Shown: positions 7,631 to 17,597 of the stretch, piece by piece | Layout: every line of letters begins with the position of its first letter | Numbering within the stretch: position 1 is the first letter of the stretch | Origin: Paraburkholderia ribeironis | GTDB lineage: Bacteria > Pseudomonadota > Gammaproteobacteria > Burkholderiales > Burkholderiaceae | NCBI RefSeq assembly: GCF_900019265.1 | Contig: NZ_CYGX02000015.1 | Coordinates: 150-64,149 of the forward strand | Direction: 5' to 3' | DNA length: 64,000 nucleotides | Program-made: the position numbers and the translations under genes | Notes under the pieces: generated by a model | Seen by the model: only the letters and a program-made list of their open reading frames with translations | The model's database searches: none | What the model was told of the DNA's origin: nothing

Positions 7631-8563
7631 TCACGCATCGCCGTGAAAGAGCGCCAGAAAATACCGTGCAGGCGTGCTCAGCGGCCTGTCGCGTCGCACG
7701 ACACTGCCATAGGACGGCAGCTTATGGCTGAACGTATAGCCGATTGTGGCGACCAGTCCGTGCTCCGCATTGCACTGTGCCACGGTCGCGGGAATTACGC
7801 CGAGCATCTGCGAGTGTGCAACGAGGCTCATCGTTGTCAGAATCGAACCCGTTTCAATCAGGCCGCGCGGCAACGGCTCGTGATGCTCCTGGAACTCGCG
7901 CTCGACGACCTCGCGTGCGGGACTGCCGGCGGGCTGGAGTATCCAGGGATAGGCGGCCAGCGTCGCGAAGTCGACGCGACGCTTCCCGGCAAGGGGATGG
8001 TCGCAGCCGGCGACGATCGCAAGCGCTTCGTCATCGACCGAGCGGAATAGATAGTCACGGCCCTCGCTGGCATCGCGGCCAATCACGACTTCGAGCACCC
8101 CTTCATGCAACTGCGGCATGAGACGGTCACTCGTGTCGACGGCGATTTCAACTGCCATCAGCGGAAAGCGCGCTTTCAACTGTACAAGCGCCTCCGTGAG
8201 TCTGCCTGGCGTTGCCGCCATGATGCTGCCGATCGTGAGACGCCCCGCGCTGCCCAGCTGAAGTTCTGCCAGTTCGCGATTGAGCGCTTCCATGCTGCCG
8301 CGAATTCCGCGGAAATATCCCAGCACCCGCTCGCCCGCCGGGTTAAGGCGCAGGCCACGTCCAACACGTTCAAAAAGCGGCTGGCCAAGCGCATTTTCCA
8401 GTTCGTGCAGCATCTTCGTCGCCGCTGGTTGAGTCAGCCCGAGCTGGCTTGCGGCGCCGCGCAACGTCGAGCATTCCTCGACTGCAAGCAGCAGCGCAAC
8501 CTGACGCATGCGTAGCCGGTTCAGCAATTGCGGCGTCGTATCGCGCCTGTCTATCGAGCCCAC
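7631..8563 (-). CDS. LysR-family transcriptional regulator
   Basis: 310 aa with an N-terminal winged HTH (QVALLLAVEECSTLRGAASQLGLTQPAATKMLHELE) and a LysR substrate-binding domain (about 100-305). It is divergent from the sugar-acid operon starting at 8739 and probably controls it. A direct repeat TAGTT[A/T]TCAA at 8576-8585 and 8594-8603, spaced 18 bases start to start, lies just upstream of its start and could be part of the operator. Related proteins are often called galactose- or aromatic-acid-binding LysR regulators; the effector cannot be told from sequence. Confidence 0.92.
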   Translation of the reverse strand: MGSIDRRDTTPQLLNRLRMRQVALLLAVEECSTLRGAASQLGLTQPAATKMLHELENALGQPLFERVGRGLRLNPAGERVLGYFRGIRGSMEALNRELAELQLGSAGRLTIGSIMAATPGRLTEALVQLKARFPLMAVEIAVDTSDRLMPQLHEGVLEVVIGRDASEGRDYLFRSVDDEALAIVAGCDHPLAGKRRVDFATLAAYPWILQPAGSPAREVVEREFQEHHEPLPRGLIETGSILTTMSLVAHSQMLGVIPATVAQCNAEHGLVATIGYTFSHKLPSYGSVVRRDRPLSTPARYFLALFHGDA

Positions 8564-8575
8564 TCTGATTACCTG

Positions 8576-8603
8576 TAGTTATCAAATCATCAGTAGTTTT
8601 CAA
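8576..8603. promoter_or_regulatory. Candidate LysR operator between regulator and sugar-acid operon
   Basis: Two direct copies of TAGTT[A/T]TCAA, 18 bases apart, in the divergent spacer (8564-8682). Position and AT-richness fit a LysR-controlled divergent promoter; the assignment is inference. Confidence 0.35.
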
Positions 8604-8682
8604 TTTACGGGCAGGCGGCGTCTACCTAGTATGAACCCTGAATTCATCGCGCGGCATCGCTGCCACTATGAGGAGACGAACA

Positions 8683-8742
8683 ATGCGAATCGATCATCCA
8701 TCCCCGCAAATGCGGTCCTCGATTGTGGGAGACGAGGCATGA
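8683..8742 (+). CDS. 19-codon leader ORF coupled to the pdxA-like gene
   Basis: A short frame ([19 protein letters not shown]) starts at ATG 8683 with a strong GAGGAGACG ribosome binding site. It ends in a TGA at 8740-8742 that overlaps the ATG of the next gene. The strong start signal and overlap make it the probable entry point for ribosomes. It may be a leader peptide or the stub of a lost first gene; no family is recognised. Confidence 0.4.
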   Translation: MRIDHPSPQMRSSIVGDEA

Positions 8743-9785
8743 TGGTCCCCTCCGAGATGCCCGTCGTCGCGCTGACGCTCGGCGATCCGGCCGGTATCGG
8801 CCCCGAACTGATAGCGAAACTCCTCGCACGGTCTGACGCAACTGCCAATGCCAACGTGGTGCTGATCGGCGACCGCTGGCTGTGGGAAGAGGGGCAACGC
8901 GTCGCGCGTGTGCAAGTAGACGTTGAGCCGCTCAGCTCACTGGCCGGTGCACGTAGACGGACATCCACCGCGCGGCCCGCCTTCGTCGCCATCGATACAG
9001 TCGACCGGGTCCAGGTAACGCGCGCAGCAGCCTGCGGCGCGGGCGGTCGTTCTGTTCTGCAAGTGCTCGACCTGTGCATGGACGCTACGCTTGCCGGCCA
9101 TGTCGACGCAATCTGTTTCGCACCGCTCAACAAGCACGCAATGAAGCTCGGCGGCCTCGAGCACGAGGATGAGCTGCATCACTTTGCCGAGTATCTCGGC
9201 GTGACGGACTATTTCTGCGAGTTCAATACGCTAGGCGATCTCTGGACCGCACGCATCTCTTCACATGTCCCACTCAGAGAGGCGGTCAATTATCTGAACG
9301 TTGACCGGATCACGCAGGCAGCTGAACTGATCTATCGCTCGCTGCGCGCGAACGGCGTAAGTGCGCCGAAGGTGGCGATCGCGGCCTTCAACCCGCACGG
9401 CGGCGACGGCGGCGTGTGCGGCCGCGAAGAGATCGACGTCATTGCTCCGGCGGTGCGCGCGCTGCAGGCCCGCGACTGGCCGACCGATTCCCCCTTCCAC
9501 GGTCCGTTTCCCGCCGACACCATCTTCCTGAAGGCGCAGGCCGGCGAATATCAGGCCATTGTCACGATGTATCACGACCAGGGGCAGATCGCCATCAAGC
9601 TGCTGGGCTTTTCGCGTGGCGTCACGGTCCAGGGCGGCCTGCCCGTACCGATCACGACTCCCGCGCACGGCACTGCGTACGACATCGCGGGACAGGGGCG
9701 TGCCGATGTCGGTGCGACATGGCAGGCATTCCAGATCGCCTGCCGTATGGGCGCCGCGCACCGGCGCACCCTCACTGCCGCGTAA
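8739..9785 (+). CDS. PdxA-family dehydrogenase (4-hydroxythreonine-4-phosphate dehydrogenase-like)
   Basis: 348 aa from ATG 8739. PdxA signatures are present: [12 protein letters not shown] near the N-terminus, [14 protein letters not shown] in the middle, and [13 protein letters not shown] in the C-terminal half. The family uses NAD(P) and a divalent metal for oxidative decarboxylation. Its setting beside a sugar-acid dehydratase, a transporter and lactonase-like genes, not vitamin B6 genes, points to a PdxA2-type catabolic role on a hydroxy-acid or its phosphate. A frame exists further upstream to 8508, but that would overlap the divergent LysR gene. Confidence 0.88.
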   Translation: MMVPSEMPVVALTLGDPAGIGPELIAKLLARSDATANANVVLIGDRWLWEEGQRVARVQVDVEPLSSLAGARRRTSTARPAFVAIDTVDRVQVTRAAACGAGGRSVLQVLDLCMDATLAGHVDAICFAPLNKHAMKLGGLEHEDELHHFAEYLGVTDYFCEFNTLGDLWTARISSHVPLREAVNYLNVDRITQAAELIYRSLRANGVSAPKVAIAAFNPHGGDGGVCGREEIDVIAPAVRALQARDWPTDSPFHGPFPADTIFLKAQAGEYQAIVTMYHDQGQIAIKLLGFSRGVTVQGGLPVPITTPAHGTAYDIAGQGRADVGATWQAFQIACRMGAAHRRTLTAA

Positions 9786-9844
9786 ATGAACGGTGCGGAC
9801 AGTGCAAATCCTCTAACCAACGACGATCTAACGGAGACGTCCGA

Positions 9845-11017
9845 ATGAAAATCAAATCTGTGCGTGCTCGTGTCTTCCAGTGGAAGGGCAAGACAGTGCC
9901 GCCGCAAGGCAACTTCTGCTCGAACGCAATGGACCTGCTGTACGCGCCACAGGAGACGATGAGTACGTTCCGCTTCCACGCGTGGACAGTCGTCGAGATC
10001 GAAACGGACACAGGACTTGTCGGTCTTGGTAATGTCGCACTCGCACCGCAGGTCGCGAAGACGATCATCGACCAGTATCTCGCGCCGCTCGTGATCGGCC
10101 AGGATCCGTGGGACTACGAATACCTGAACCAGCGGATGTATCGCGCAACCCACGCATGGGGACGCAAAGGCATCGGCATGGCGGCGATTTCCGCAGTCGA
10201 CATCGCGATCTGGGACATCCTCGGCAAGAGTGTCGGAAAGCCGGTCTTCAAGCTGCTCGGCGGCCGAACCAAGGAGCGCATCCCCTGCTATTACTCGAAG
10301 CTGTACCGCACGGACCTCAAGGAGATGCAGGCCGAAGCGCAGCGCTATCTCGATCAGGGTTTCCGGGCATTCAAGATGCGCTTCGGCTACGGGCCGATCC
10401 ACGCACAGCAGGGCGTGGTCGAAAACCTGAAGTCGGTCGCCGCGATCCGCGAGGTGATCGGCTACGAAAACGACCTGATGCTGGAATGCTATATGGGCTG
10501 GAATCTCGACTACGCAAAGCGGATCCTGCCGAAGCTCGAGCAATACCAGCCGCGCTGGCTCGAAGAGCCCGTCATCGCCGACGATATCGATGGTTACGCC
10601 GAACTCAATCGTCTGACCAGCATCCCGATCTCCGGCGGAGAACACGAGTTCTCGCTCTACGGCTTCAAGCAGTTGCTCGACCGCAAGGCGGTATCGGTCG
10701 TCCAGTACGACACGAACCGGGTTGGCGGCATCACGATGGCGCACAAGATCAACGCGCTATGCGAGGCGTACAGCGTGCCCGTTATTCCGCACGCGGGGCA
10801 GATGCATAACTATCATCTGACGATGAGCACGCTCGCCTCGCCGATGAGCGAGTACTTCCCGATGTTCGACGTCGAGGTCGGCAATGAGCTGTTCTATTAC
10901 ATCTTCGACGGCGAGCCGGTCGCCGAGAACGGCTTCCTGCAGCTGCGCGACGACGTGCCCGGTCTCGGCCTCACGCTGAAGACCGAGTTCCTCGACCAGT
11001 TCGAGATTGCGGAGTAA
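9845..11017 (+). CDS. Enolase-superfamily sugar-acid dehydratase (RhmD/lyxonate dehydratase type)
   Basis: 390 aa from ATG 9845 (GGAG upstream). It has the mandelate racemase/muconate lactonizing enzyme N-terminal domain and a TIM-barrel domain. Visible elements are [12 protein letters not shown], metal-ligand regions [15 protein letters not shown] and SGGEHEF, and a C-terminal [13 protein letters not shown] with the catalytic-type His. The SGGEHE...DTNRVGGIT...HAGQMHNYH pattern fits L-rhamnonate- or L-lyxonate-type dehydratases, which make 2-keto-3-deoxy sugar acids. Exact substrate unknown. Confidence 0.85.
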   Translation: MKIKSVRARVFQWKGKTVPPQGNFCSNAMDLLYAPQETMSTFRFHAWTVVEIETDTGLVGLGNVALAPQVAKTIIDQYLAPLVIGQDPWDYEYLNQRMYRATHAWGRKGIGMAAISAVDIAIWDILGKSVGKPVFKLLGGRTKERIPCYYSKLYRTDLKEMQAEAQRYLDQGFRAFKMRFGYGPIHAQQGVVENLKSVAAIREVIGYENDLMLECYMGWNLDYAKRILPKLEQYQPRWLEEPVIADDIDGYAELNRLTSIPISGGEHEFSLYGFKQLLDRKAVSVVQYDTNRVGGITMAHKINALCEAYSVPVIPHAGQMHNYHLTMSTLASPMSEYFPMFDVEVGNELFYYIFDGEPVAENGFLQLRDDVPGLGLTLKTEFLDQFEIAE

Positions 11018-11148
11018 GCATGAGCGCAACGCGAGGGCGATCGCGTTGGTGTGACACCGCAAAGGCCTGCCTTCTGCGCCAGGCGGGTGAAGCTTGACCG
11101 GCGGCGGCCGCCTGAGTCGCCGTTGCAAATAACGAAACTGGAGACATC

Positions 11149-12441
11149 ATGACACTGCTGAACACGGCCACCCAGGCCTATGACGTCGCCGACGCCATTC
11201 CGCGGCGCCGCTGGCTGCGTGTGATCCCGCCATTGCTGCTTGCCTGCATCATTTCGTACATGGACCGCGTGAACATCGCCTTCGCGATGCCTGGCGGCAT
11301 GAACGCCGATCTCGGCATGGATGCGACGATGGCCGGTCTTGCCGGCGGAATCTTCTTCTTCGGCTACCTGTTCCTGCAGATTCCGGGCGGCCGGCGCGCG
11401 GCAATGGGCAGCGGCAAGAAATTCATCGCGTGGTCGCTCGTGAGCTGGGCCGTGCTGTCGGCACTGACGGGACTCGTCACACACACGTGGGAACTGCTCA
11501 CGCTGCGCTTCCTGCTCGGCGTCGCCGAGGGCGGCATGCTACCCGTCGTGCTTACGATGGTCAGCATCTGGTTTCCCGATCGCGAACGCGGACGCGCAAA
11601 TGCGATGGTCATCATGTTCGTACCGCTCGCCGGGATGATCACCGCGCCGCTGTCCGGCTTTGTCCTCGCGGTGTACGACTGGCGTCACCTGTTCTTCAGC
11701 ACGGCCCTGCTGTCGATACTGTTCCTCACGGTCTGGCTGCGCTTCGCCGACGACAGCCCGCAAACCGCGCGCTGGATCTCACCGCGCGAGAAGGCGTACA
11801 TCCTCGACGCGCTGCGTGCCGAGCAGGAGCGCAAGCGGGCGGCGGCCGCGCCGAGCGCAACGTCGTTCGGCGCGTTGATGGGCAACCCGACGATCTGGCT
11901 ACTCATCGCGATCAACTTCTGCTATCAGGTCGGCATCTACGGATACACGATGTGGCTGCCCACGCTGCTGAAGAACCTCACGCACACCGGAATGGGCAAG
12001 ATCGGACTGCTCGCCATGCTGCCCTACGTCGCGATGATCATCGGCATGTTCGCGACGTCGTATCTGTCCGACCTCACCGGCAAGCGGCGCCTGTTCGTGC
12101 TTCTGCCGCTCGTCGGCTTCGCCGCGTCGCTCGCGATGTCAGTGCTGACGCAATCGGTGATGCTCGTGTCGTTCGCATTCCTGATCGGCTGTGGTTTTTT
12201 CCTGCAGGCGGCTGCCGGTGTGTTCTGGGCGATTCCGCCGAAGCTCTGCAGTCCCGAGACTGCGGGCAGCGCACGCGGCCTCATCAATGCACTCGGCAAC
12301 CTCGGCGGCTTCTGTGGCCCGTATGCGGTCGGCGTGCTCACTCAGCACTACAGCCCGGCGGCTGGCGTATACAGCCTTGCGGGAGCGCTTACGGTGGCCG
12401 GCCTGCTCGCGCTCGCGCTGCCGCAGCGCTGCGAGGACTGA
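11149..12441 (+). CDS. MFS transporter, anion:cation symporter type
   Basis: 430 aa with about 12 hydrophobic segments. The N-terminus (ISYMDRVNIAFAMPGGMNADLGM), the loop IWFPDRERGRANAM and the central cytoplasmic loop fit the ACS family that carries sugar acids, tartrate or phthalate. It sits between the dehydratase and the beta-propeller gene, so it probably imports the substrate. RBS-like GGAG precedes ATG 11149. Confidence 0.88.
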   Translation: MTLLNTATQAYDVADAIPRRRWLRVIPPLLLACIISYMDRVNIAFAMPGGMNADLGMDATMAGLAGGIFFFGYLFLQIPGGRRAAMGSGKKFIAWSLVSWAVLSALTGLVTHTWELLTLRFLLGVAEGGMLPVVLTMVSIWFPDRERGRANAMVIMFVPLAGMITAPLSGFVLAVYDWRHLFFSTALLSILFLTVWLRFADDSPQTARWISPREKAYILDALRAEQERKRAAAAPSATSFGALMGNPTIWLLIAINFCYQVGIYGYTMWLPTLLKNLTHTGMGKIGLLAMLPYVAMIIGMFATSYLSDLTGKRRLFVLLPLVGFAASLAMSVLTQSVMLVSFAFLIGCGFFLQAAAGVFWAIPPKLCSPETAGSARGLINALGNLGGFCGPYAVGVLTQHYSPAAGVYSLAGALTVAGLLALALPQRCED

Positions 12442-12542
12442 CGCGCTCAACGGACAATGAAGAGGGCAATGAAACGGACAATGAACCCGACGCGGCGCGA
12501 TGCACGCACCGCCTCGAAAAGAGTGAAGGAAGGAGATACACG

Positions 12543-13490
12543 ATGAACGACATCCTGCTGCTGGTACAGAAATGCGCCCATACCTTCAGCTTTTACGACC
12601 TCGAAACAAAGACGGCGCTCAAGCACATCGTGCTGCCGAACTTCCCGCACGAATTTACCGTCGACGCGCAACGCCGCTTCGCCTACGTCGGTATCTTCGG
12701 AATCGAAACGGCGTGGTCGCGCGGTCATGACGGTGATCATCGGATCGCGGAGATCGACCTCGTCGAGCGCACTCACACGCGTACCCTCGACCTATGGCCT
12801 TACTATCGGCCGCACGGGATGGCGAGCGATGCCGACGGGCGGCTGTACGCCATGAGCGAGGCGCACGACATGCTGCTGGTGTTCGACCGCCCGCACGAGC
12901 AGTTGGTGCCAAACATGGCGATACCATCGGGTGGCGTGAAGACCCATCTGGTGACGCTGACGCGCGACGCGAGCCGCGCCTATGGCGTGCACCTGCTGTC
13001 GAACACCGTGACACGTTTTCATCCGCGTGACGCAACGGTCCTGCCGCGCGCCGTGATGCCGGGGCCGCGTCCCGAAGGCAACGCACTGTCGGGCGACGAG
13101 CGCACACTGTTTGTCGCGAATCGCGGCGACGACACGCTGGTGGCTATCGACACGGACACGATGACCTGCGGCCGTCGCGTGAAGACCCGTAGCGATCCGA
13201 ACCGCATCTACCGCACGAGCGCCCCCGATGGCCGCGATCTGCTTTTGCTGACCAATTCGGGCGAGCAGTCGATCTCCGTTTTCGATGCCGAACTGCTCGA
13301 AGAAGTCGAGCGCATTGCGCTGCCCTCGAATCCGACCGCGCTGTCGTTCCATCCGTTGCGCGCCGCGGCCTACGTGTCGTTCCAGGACGATCACGTGCGC
13401 GAGCTCGATCTGTCCACGTGGCGCTTCGTCGGCGCGATGCCGACGCTGCGCGAGCCGGATGCGTCCTATGTGCTCACAGGCAGTCACTGA
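12543..13490 (+). CDS. Seven-bladed beta-propeller protein (YncE/lactonase-like)
   Basis: 315 aa without a signal peptide, with repeated blade-like segments (HEFTVDAQRRFAYVGIFG, RPHGMASDADGRLYAMSE, EGNALSGDERTLFVANRGDDTLVAID, PTALSFHPLRAAAYVSF). AAGGAGAT precedes ATG 12543. In this operon a sugar-lactonase or a binding role is plausible, but no catalytic motif can be named. It overlaps the next gene by 23 bases. Confidence 0.8.
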   Translation: MNDILLLVQKCAHTFSFYDLETKTALKHIVLPNFPHEFTVDAQRRFAYVGIFGIETAWSRGHDGDHRIAEIDLVERTHTRTLDLWPYYRPHGMASDADGRLYAMSEAHDMLLVFDRPHEQLVPNMAIPSGGVKTHLVTLTRDASRAYGVHLLSNTVTRFHPRDATVLPRAVMPGPRPEGNALSGDERTLFVANRGDDTLVAIDTDTMTCGRRVKTRSDPNRIYRTSAPDGRDLLLLTNSGEQSISVFDAELLEEVERIALPSNPTALSFHPLRAAAYVSFQDDHVRELDLSTWRFVGAMPTLREPDASYVLTGSH

Positions 13491-14430
13491 TCTGGATGCG
13501 CTCAACGCTGCGCCGGCGCTGCCCGCCGCGATCGTCGATGCGCATCATCATCTATGGCGGCTCGATGCGTCTACGCACTATCCGTGGCTGCAGGATCAAT
13601 ACGAGCCGGCGCGCTTCATGTTCGGCGACTACGCGGCGTTGTGCCGCAATTTTGAAGTGGATGACTATCTGCGGGCGGCAGAGGGCGCGCCCGTGGTCGC
13701 AAGCGTACATGTCGAGGCCGAACGCTCGCGTGCACAGTCGCTCGCTGAGACGCGCTGGCTGCATGAAGTCGCGTCGCGGCATCCGATCCCGTCGGCTGTA
13801 GTTGCATGGGTCGATCTGCTCGCCGTCGATGCCGCGGAGCGAATTGCCGAACATGCCGCGTATCCGCTGGTGCGCGGCGTGCGCTTCAAGCCGCGCACAT
13901 CGGCAACCCCCAACGAAAGACTCCACTGCCCCGGTACGCTGGACGACCGCCGCTGGCCTCGAGCGCTCGAACGTCTCGCCGAACGCGGCCTGAACTGGGA
14001 CCTGCGTGTGCCGTTCTGGCATCTGGAGGAAGCGGCTGCGATGCTTGCCGATGCGCCCGCAGTCGACGTGGTGCTCGAACACACGGGCCTTCCGTGGAAC
14101 CGCTCCGACGCCGGCCTTGCATGCTGGCGACGCGGGATGGAAGCGCTCGCAGCGAATCCGCGCGTATCGGTCAAGCTCTCCGAATTCGGTCTGCGCGAGC
14201 GCGCGTGGAACGATACGGAGAACCAACAGATCATCCGTGACGCAATCGCGATCTTCGGGTGGCAACGCTGCATGTTCGCGAGCAATTTCCCTGTAGCGGG
14301 ATTGCGCGTCACGTATCAGGTGTTGCTGCAGACCTTCGCGGCGGCGATGGCGGACATGGATGACGCAGCGCGCCGCGCGATCTGGCATGACAACGCAATC
14401 CGGCTCTACCGGATCGACACGAACTCATAG
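13468..14430 (+). CDS. Amidohydrolase-2 family protein, probable sugar lactonase
   Basis: 320 aa from ATG 13468, the only Met available just before the conserved [11 protein letters not shown] metal motif. Other family elements are [25 protein letters not shown] and SVKLSEFGL. Members near sugar-acid genes hydrolyse L-fucono-, L-rhamnono- or galactaro-lactones, which fits a step before the dehydratase at 9845-11017. The 23-base overlap with the preceding gene suggests coupled translation. Confidence 0.85.
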   Translation: MCSQAVTDLDALNAAPALPAAIVDAHHHLWRLDASTHYPWLQDQYEPARFMFGDYAALCRNFEVDDYLRAAEGAPVVASVHVEAERSRAQSLAETRWLHEVASRHPIPSAVVAWVDLLAVDAAERIAEHAAYPLVRGVRFKPRTSATPNERLHCPGTLDDRRWPRALERLAERGLNWDLRVPFWHLEEAAAMLADAPAVDVVLEHTGLPWNRSDAGLACWRRGMEALAANPRVSVKLSEFGLRERAWNDTENQQIIRDAIAIFGWQRCMFASNFPVAGLRVTYQVLLQTFAAAMADMDDAARRAIWHDNAIRLYRIDTNS

Positions 14431-14447
14431 GACAAGCGGGCAGAACA

Positions 14448-16029
14448 ATGATGCAGATCACCGGAGAAATGTTGATCGGCGGCGCGTCCGTGCGCGGCGA
14501 AGAAGGCACGATGCGCGCGTACGATCCGGCGCGCGGCGAAGAACTGGAGCCGACGTTCGGCGCGGGCGGCACGGCAGACGTCGATCGCGCCTGCCGGCTT
14601 GCGCAGGCCGCGTTCGATCCGTTTCGCGCCGCGCCCCTCGACACGCGCGCGCGCTTTCTCGAAGCGATCGCCGAGAACATACTGGCGCTCGGCGACACGC
14701 TGATCGAGCGCACGCAGCGTGAATCCGCGCTGCCGAAGGCACGCCTCGAAGGCGAGCGCGCCCGCACGGTCGGGCAGTTGCGCCTGTTCGCCTCGTTTGT
14801 GCGCGAGGGGCGCTGGCTTGCCGCGACGCTCGATGCCGGACTGCCCGATCGCAAACCGTTGCCGCGCCCCGACCTGCGCCTGCAGAAGATTCCCGTCGGC
14901 CCCGTCGCGGTGTTCGGCGCGAGCAACTTCCCGCTCGCCTTTTCGGTCGCGGGCGGTGATACTGCGTCGGCGTTCGCGGCAGGCTGCCCGGTCGTCGTGA
15001 AGGCACACCCGGCGCACCTCGGCACGTCGGAGCTCGTCGGGCGTGCGATCCAGCATGCCGTGCGCGACTGCGGGCTGTCCGAGGGTGTGTTTTCGCTGTT
15101 GACCGGCAAGGGTAACGCGATCGGCGAGGCGCTCGTCGCGCATCCGGCGATCAAGGCCGTCGGCTTTACCGGCTCGCGCAGCGGCGGCGTCGCGTTGATG
15201 AACGTCGCCGCGAAGCGCCGGGAGCCCATTCCCGTCTACGCGGAGATGAGCAGCATCAACCCATTTTTAGTACTGCCTGGCGCCCTCGCGGCGCGTGGCG
15301 AAGCAATCGCCCGCGGCTTTGTCGAATCGCTGACGCTCGGCGCCGGCCAGTTCTGCACAAATCCGGGGCTCGTGGTTGTGCTCGACGGGCGGGACACGCA
15401 GGCGTTCCTTGACGCTGCCGCGCAGGCGCTGACCGGCAAGGACCCGCAAACGATGCTCACGGCGGGCATCGCGAGCGCGTATGCGAACGGCGTTGCCAAG
15501 CGCGCTGGGGTCGCGGATGTGCGCATGCTCGCCCAAGGCACGGAAACCGGCGCGCGCCACAGCACGGCCGACGCTCTTCGCGACGACGCAGCGCGCATTT
15601 ATCGCAAATCCGCAGCTCGCGGATGAGATTTTCGGGCCGGCCTCGCTGATCGTCATGTGCCGGGACGCCGAGGAGATGATCGCCGTCGCCGAGCATATCG
15701 ACGGTCAACTGACCGCGACGCTGCATCTCGAAGCGGATGACATAGCGCTCGCCCGGCGCCTGCTTCCGACGCTCGAACGCAAGGTCGGACGGGTGCTCGC
15801 GAACGGGTATCCGACAGGCGTCGAGGTATCGCACGCGATGGTGCACGGTGGCCCTTTTCCGGCGACGTCTGATTCGCGCACAACGTCGGTCGGGACGATG
15901 GCGATTGAACGCTTCCTCCGTCCCGTCTGTTACCAGGGCCTGCCGGCTGAACTACTGCCGCCCGCTATGCAGGACGGTAATCCGCTCGATCTACGGCGCG
16001 AGTGCGACGGCAAACCCGGCAAAGCATGA
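14448..16029 (+). pseudogene. Alpha-ketoglutaric semialdehyde dehydrogenase, frameshifted
   Basis: The first frame (14448-15626) gives 392 aa and keeps the NAD-binding GFTGSR and the nucleophile motif [10 protein letters not shown]. It then loses homology at about residue 375. The remainder, ending [17 protein letters not shown], continues in another frame to 16029. Removing one base at about 15566-15571 (AGCACGGCCGACGC) restores a 526-aa protein colinear with the intact 527-aa paralogue at 44380-45963. The intact enzyme would oxidise 2,5-dioxopentanoate to 2-oxoglutarate at the end of the sugar-acid pathway. Real inactivation and a base-calling error are both possible. Confidence 0.85.
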
Positions 16030-16131
16030 GTCGTGAATTGCGCGATCACACATCTGCCGTATCGTCCTGACGGTTCGTGTCGCTGCGCCCGCCGCTGAAA
16101 CGCTTGAAGTCTTGAGCGATTTGGTTGACCT

Positions 16132-16266
16132 TTGAAACTCCGCAAAGACAACGGCAAAACAATCCGGGCAGTCTGGCGCCAGTTTGTGATGCTGTGCCAG
16201 CAGTTGGATCTTTTTTCCAAGGTCCTCGTCGCCATTGATGGCAGCAAATTCAAGCTGGTAATTCGT
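16132..16266 (+). mobile_element. IS1182-like transposase remnant
   Basis: A short in-frame stretch reads KLRKDNGKTIRAV followed by FVMLCQQLDLFSKVLVAIDG, which resembles the internal segment of IS1182-family DDE transposases that includes the first catalytic Asp (AIDGSKFK). Homology stops on both sides and no terminal inverted repeats were found. It is a decayed fragment marking an old insertion next to the frameshifted dehydrogenase. Confidence 0.7.
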
Positions 16267-16524
16267 CTACTGAGTCCTGAGTGCCGCGCTTTTTCGACAC
16301 CGCTCCGTTCGCGCCTTTGCTGCACGAATGGCCGCGTCAAAATGAGCTTCGGTTGCCAAATGCCGATTGTCCACACTGACCAGCCAGCCCGCGGGCGACA
16401 GGCACCAACGGATCCGGCGCTCTTCCACCAGTACAGAGAACCATCTCCATACAGCAGCGTCGTCCGCATTCGCGGACGACGCTGCTGTGCTGCGCGCCCG
16501 TTGCCACACGTCGAGCTCATTCAT
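16267..16524 (-). CDS. Small hypothetical protein
   Basis: 85 aa, no signal peptide, with a tryptophan-rich middle (AAVWRWFSVLVEERRIRWCLSPAGWLVSVDNRHLATE) and a helical end (FDAAIRAAKARTERC). The style resembles short hypothetical proteins common in Burkholderia, but I cannot name a family. It abuts the transposase remnant and reads toward it, so its 3' end may have been changed by the insertion. Confidence 0.5.
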   Translation of the reverse strand: MNELDVWQRARSTAASSANADDAAVWRWFSVLVEERRIRWCLSPAGWLVSVDNRHLATEAHFDAAIRAAKARTERCRKSAALRTQ

Positions 16525-16557
16525 TGAGGTTCATGGCTTTGAGAGTTCATTAGCGTT

Positions 16558-17520
16558 CTACTGAATTGCTGCCGTCAAGTCAGGAACACTTACGAATAGA
16601 TCAGCCACAAGACCATAATCGGCGACGCTGAAGATCGGCGCTTCCGGGTCCTTGTTGATCGCGACGATCACCTTGCTGTCCTTCATGCCGGCCAGATGCT
16701 GGATCGCCCCCGAGATGCCAACGGCCACGTACAGTTGCGGCGCAACGATCTTGCCGGTCTGGCCGACCTGATAGTCGTTCGGCACGAAGCCCGCATCGAC
16801 GGCGGCGCGCGAGGCGCCCAGCGCCGCACCGAGCTTGTCGGCGAGCGGCTCGAGTACCTTCGTGTAGTTCTCGCCATTGCCCAGACCCCGGCCACCCGAC
16901 ACGATGATCTTCGCCGACGTCAGTTCCGGACGGTCCAGCTTCGTCACTTCGCGGCTCACGAACTGCGAGATGCCTGCATCGGCTGCGGCTTCGATTTTTT
17001 CCACCGGTGCGCTGCCGCCTTCGGCCGCCACTGCGTCGAAGCCTGTCGTGCGCACCGTGATGACCTTGATCGGGTCCACCGATTGCACCGTCGCGATCGC
17101 GTTGCCCGCGTAGATCGGGCGCTCGAACGTGTCGGCCGAATCGACTGCGGTGATGTCGCTGATCTGCGCGACGTCGAGCTTCGCGGCGATGCGCGGCGCG
17201 ATGTTCTTGCCGTAGGCGGTCGCCGGCGCGAGGATATGTGAGTAGTCCCTGGCGATGTTCAGCACGGTCGCTTCGATGTTCTCCGCGAGGCCCTGCTCCA
17301 GTTGCGGCGCATCGGCCAGCAGCACCTTCGCAACGCCCGCAATTTTCGCGGCCGCATCCGCTGCGGCCTGCGCATTGTGGCCCGCCACCAGCACGTGAAT
17401 ATCACCACCGATCTTCTGTGCCGCTGCGATCGTGTTCAGCGTCGCGGCCTTGATCGACGCATTGTCCCCCAAGGGGGCTTCCTTCGGGGCGTCGTATTCG
17501 GCAATTACCAGATTCGTCAT
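16558..17520 (-). CDS. etfA: Electron transfer flavoprotein, alpha subunit
   Basis: 320 aa from ATG 17520 ([10 protein letters not shown]). The C-terminal FAD-binding region is typical: [41 protein letters not shown] and [22 protein letters not shown]. With EtfB it carries electrons from acyl-CoA dehydrogenases to ETF-ubiquinone oxidoreductase. It is the last gene of the minus-strand acyl-CoA operon, which has two acyl-CoA dehydrogenases, so this ETF may be dedicated to that pathway. Confidence 0.95.
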   Translation of the reverse strand: MTNLVIAEYDAPKEAPLGDNASIKAATLNTIAAAQKIGGDIHVLVAGHNAQAAADAAAKIAGVAKVLLADAPQLEQGLAENIEATVLNIARDYSHILAPATAYGKNIAPRIAAKLDVAQISDITAVDSADTFERPIYAGNAIATVQSVDPIKVITVRTTGFDAVAAEGGSAPVEKIEAAADAGISQFVSREVTKLDRPELTSAKIIVSGGRGLGNGENYTKVLEPLADKLGAALGASRAAVDAGFVPNDYQVGQTGKIVAPQLYVAVGISGAIQHLAGMKDSKVIVAINKDPEAPIFSVADYGLVADLFVSVPDLTAAIQ

Positions 17521-17539
17521 TTGCTCTGTCTCCGTGTCG

Positions 17540-17571
17540 ACTGGAGTTAGCGCTTTAGCGCTTACTCCAGT
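17540..17571. repeat. Intercistronic hairpin between etfB and etfA (REP-like)
   Basis: ACTGGAGTTAGCGCT (17540-17554) pairs with AGCGCTTACTCCAGT (17557-17571), 14 of 15 positions, with a 2-base loop. It lies 19 bases upstream of the etfA start. No T-run follows, so it is more likely a dispersed palindrome or mRNA-stability element than a terminator. Confidence 0.7.
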
Positions 17572-17597
17572 CCCATGCAACATAGTTGCCGTTCTAC

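Larger units (their letters stand above)
16030..16557. other. Remnant region between the sugar-acid operon and etfA
   Basis: About 530 bases holding the transposase fragment (16132-16266) and one small minus-strand gene candidate (16267-16524). Nothing else is supported. Confidence 0.7.

Noticed and set aside
9572..10744. 390-codon minus-strand frame opposite the dehydratase gene
   Set aside because: Antisense of a clear enolase-superfamily gene; composition explained by GC-rich codon bias.
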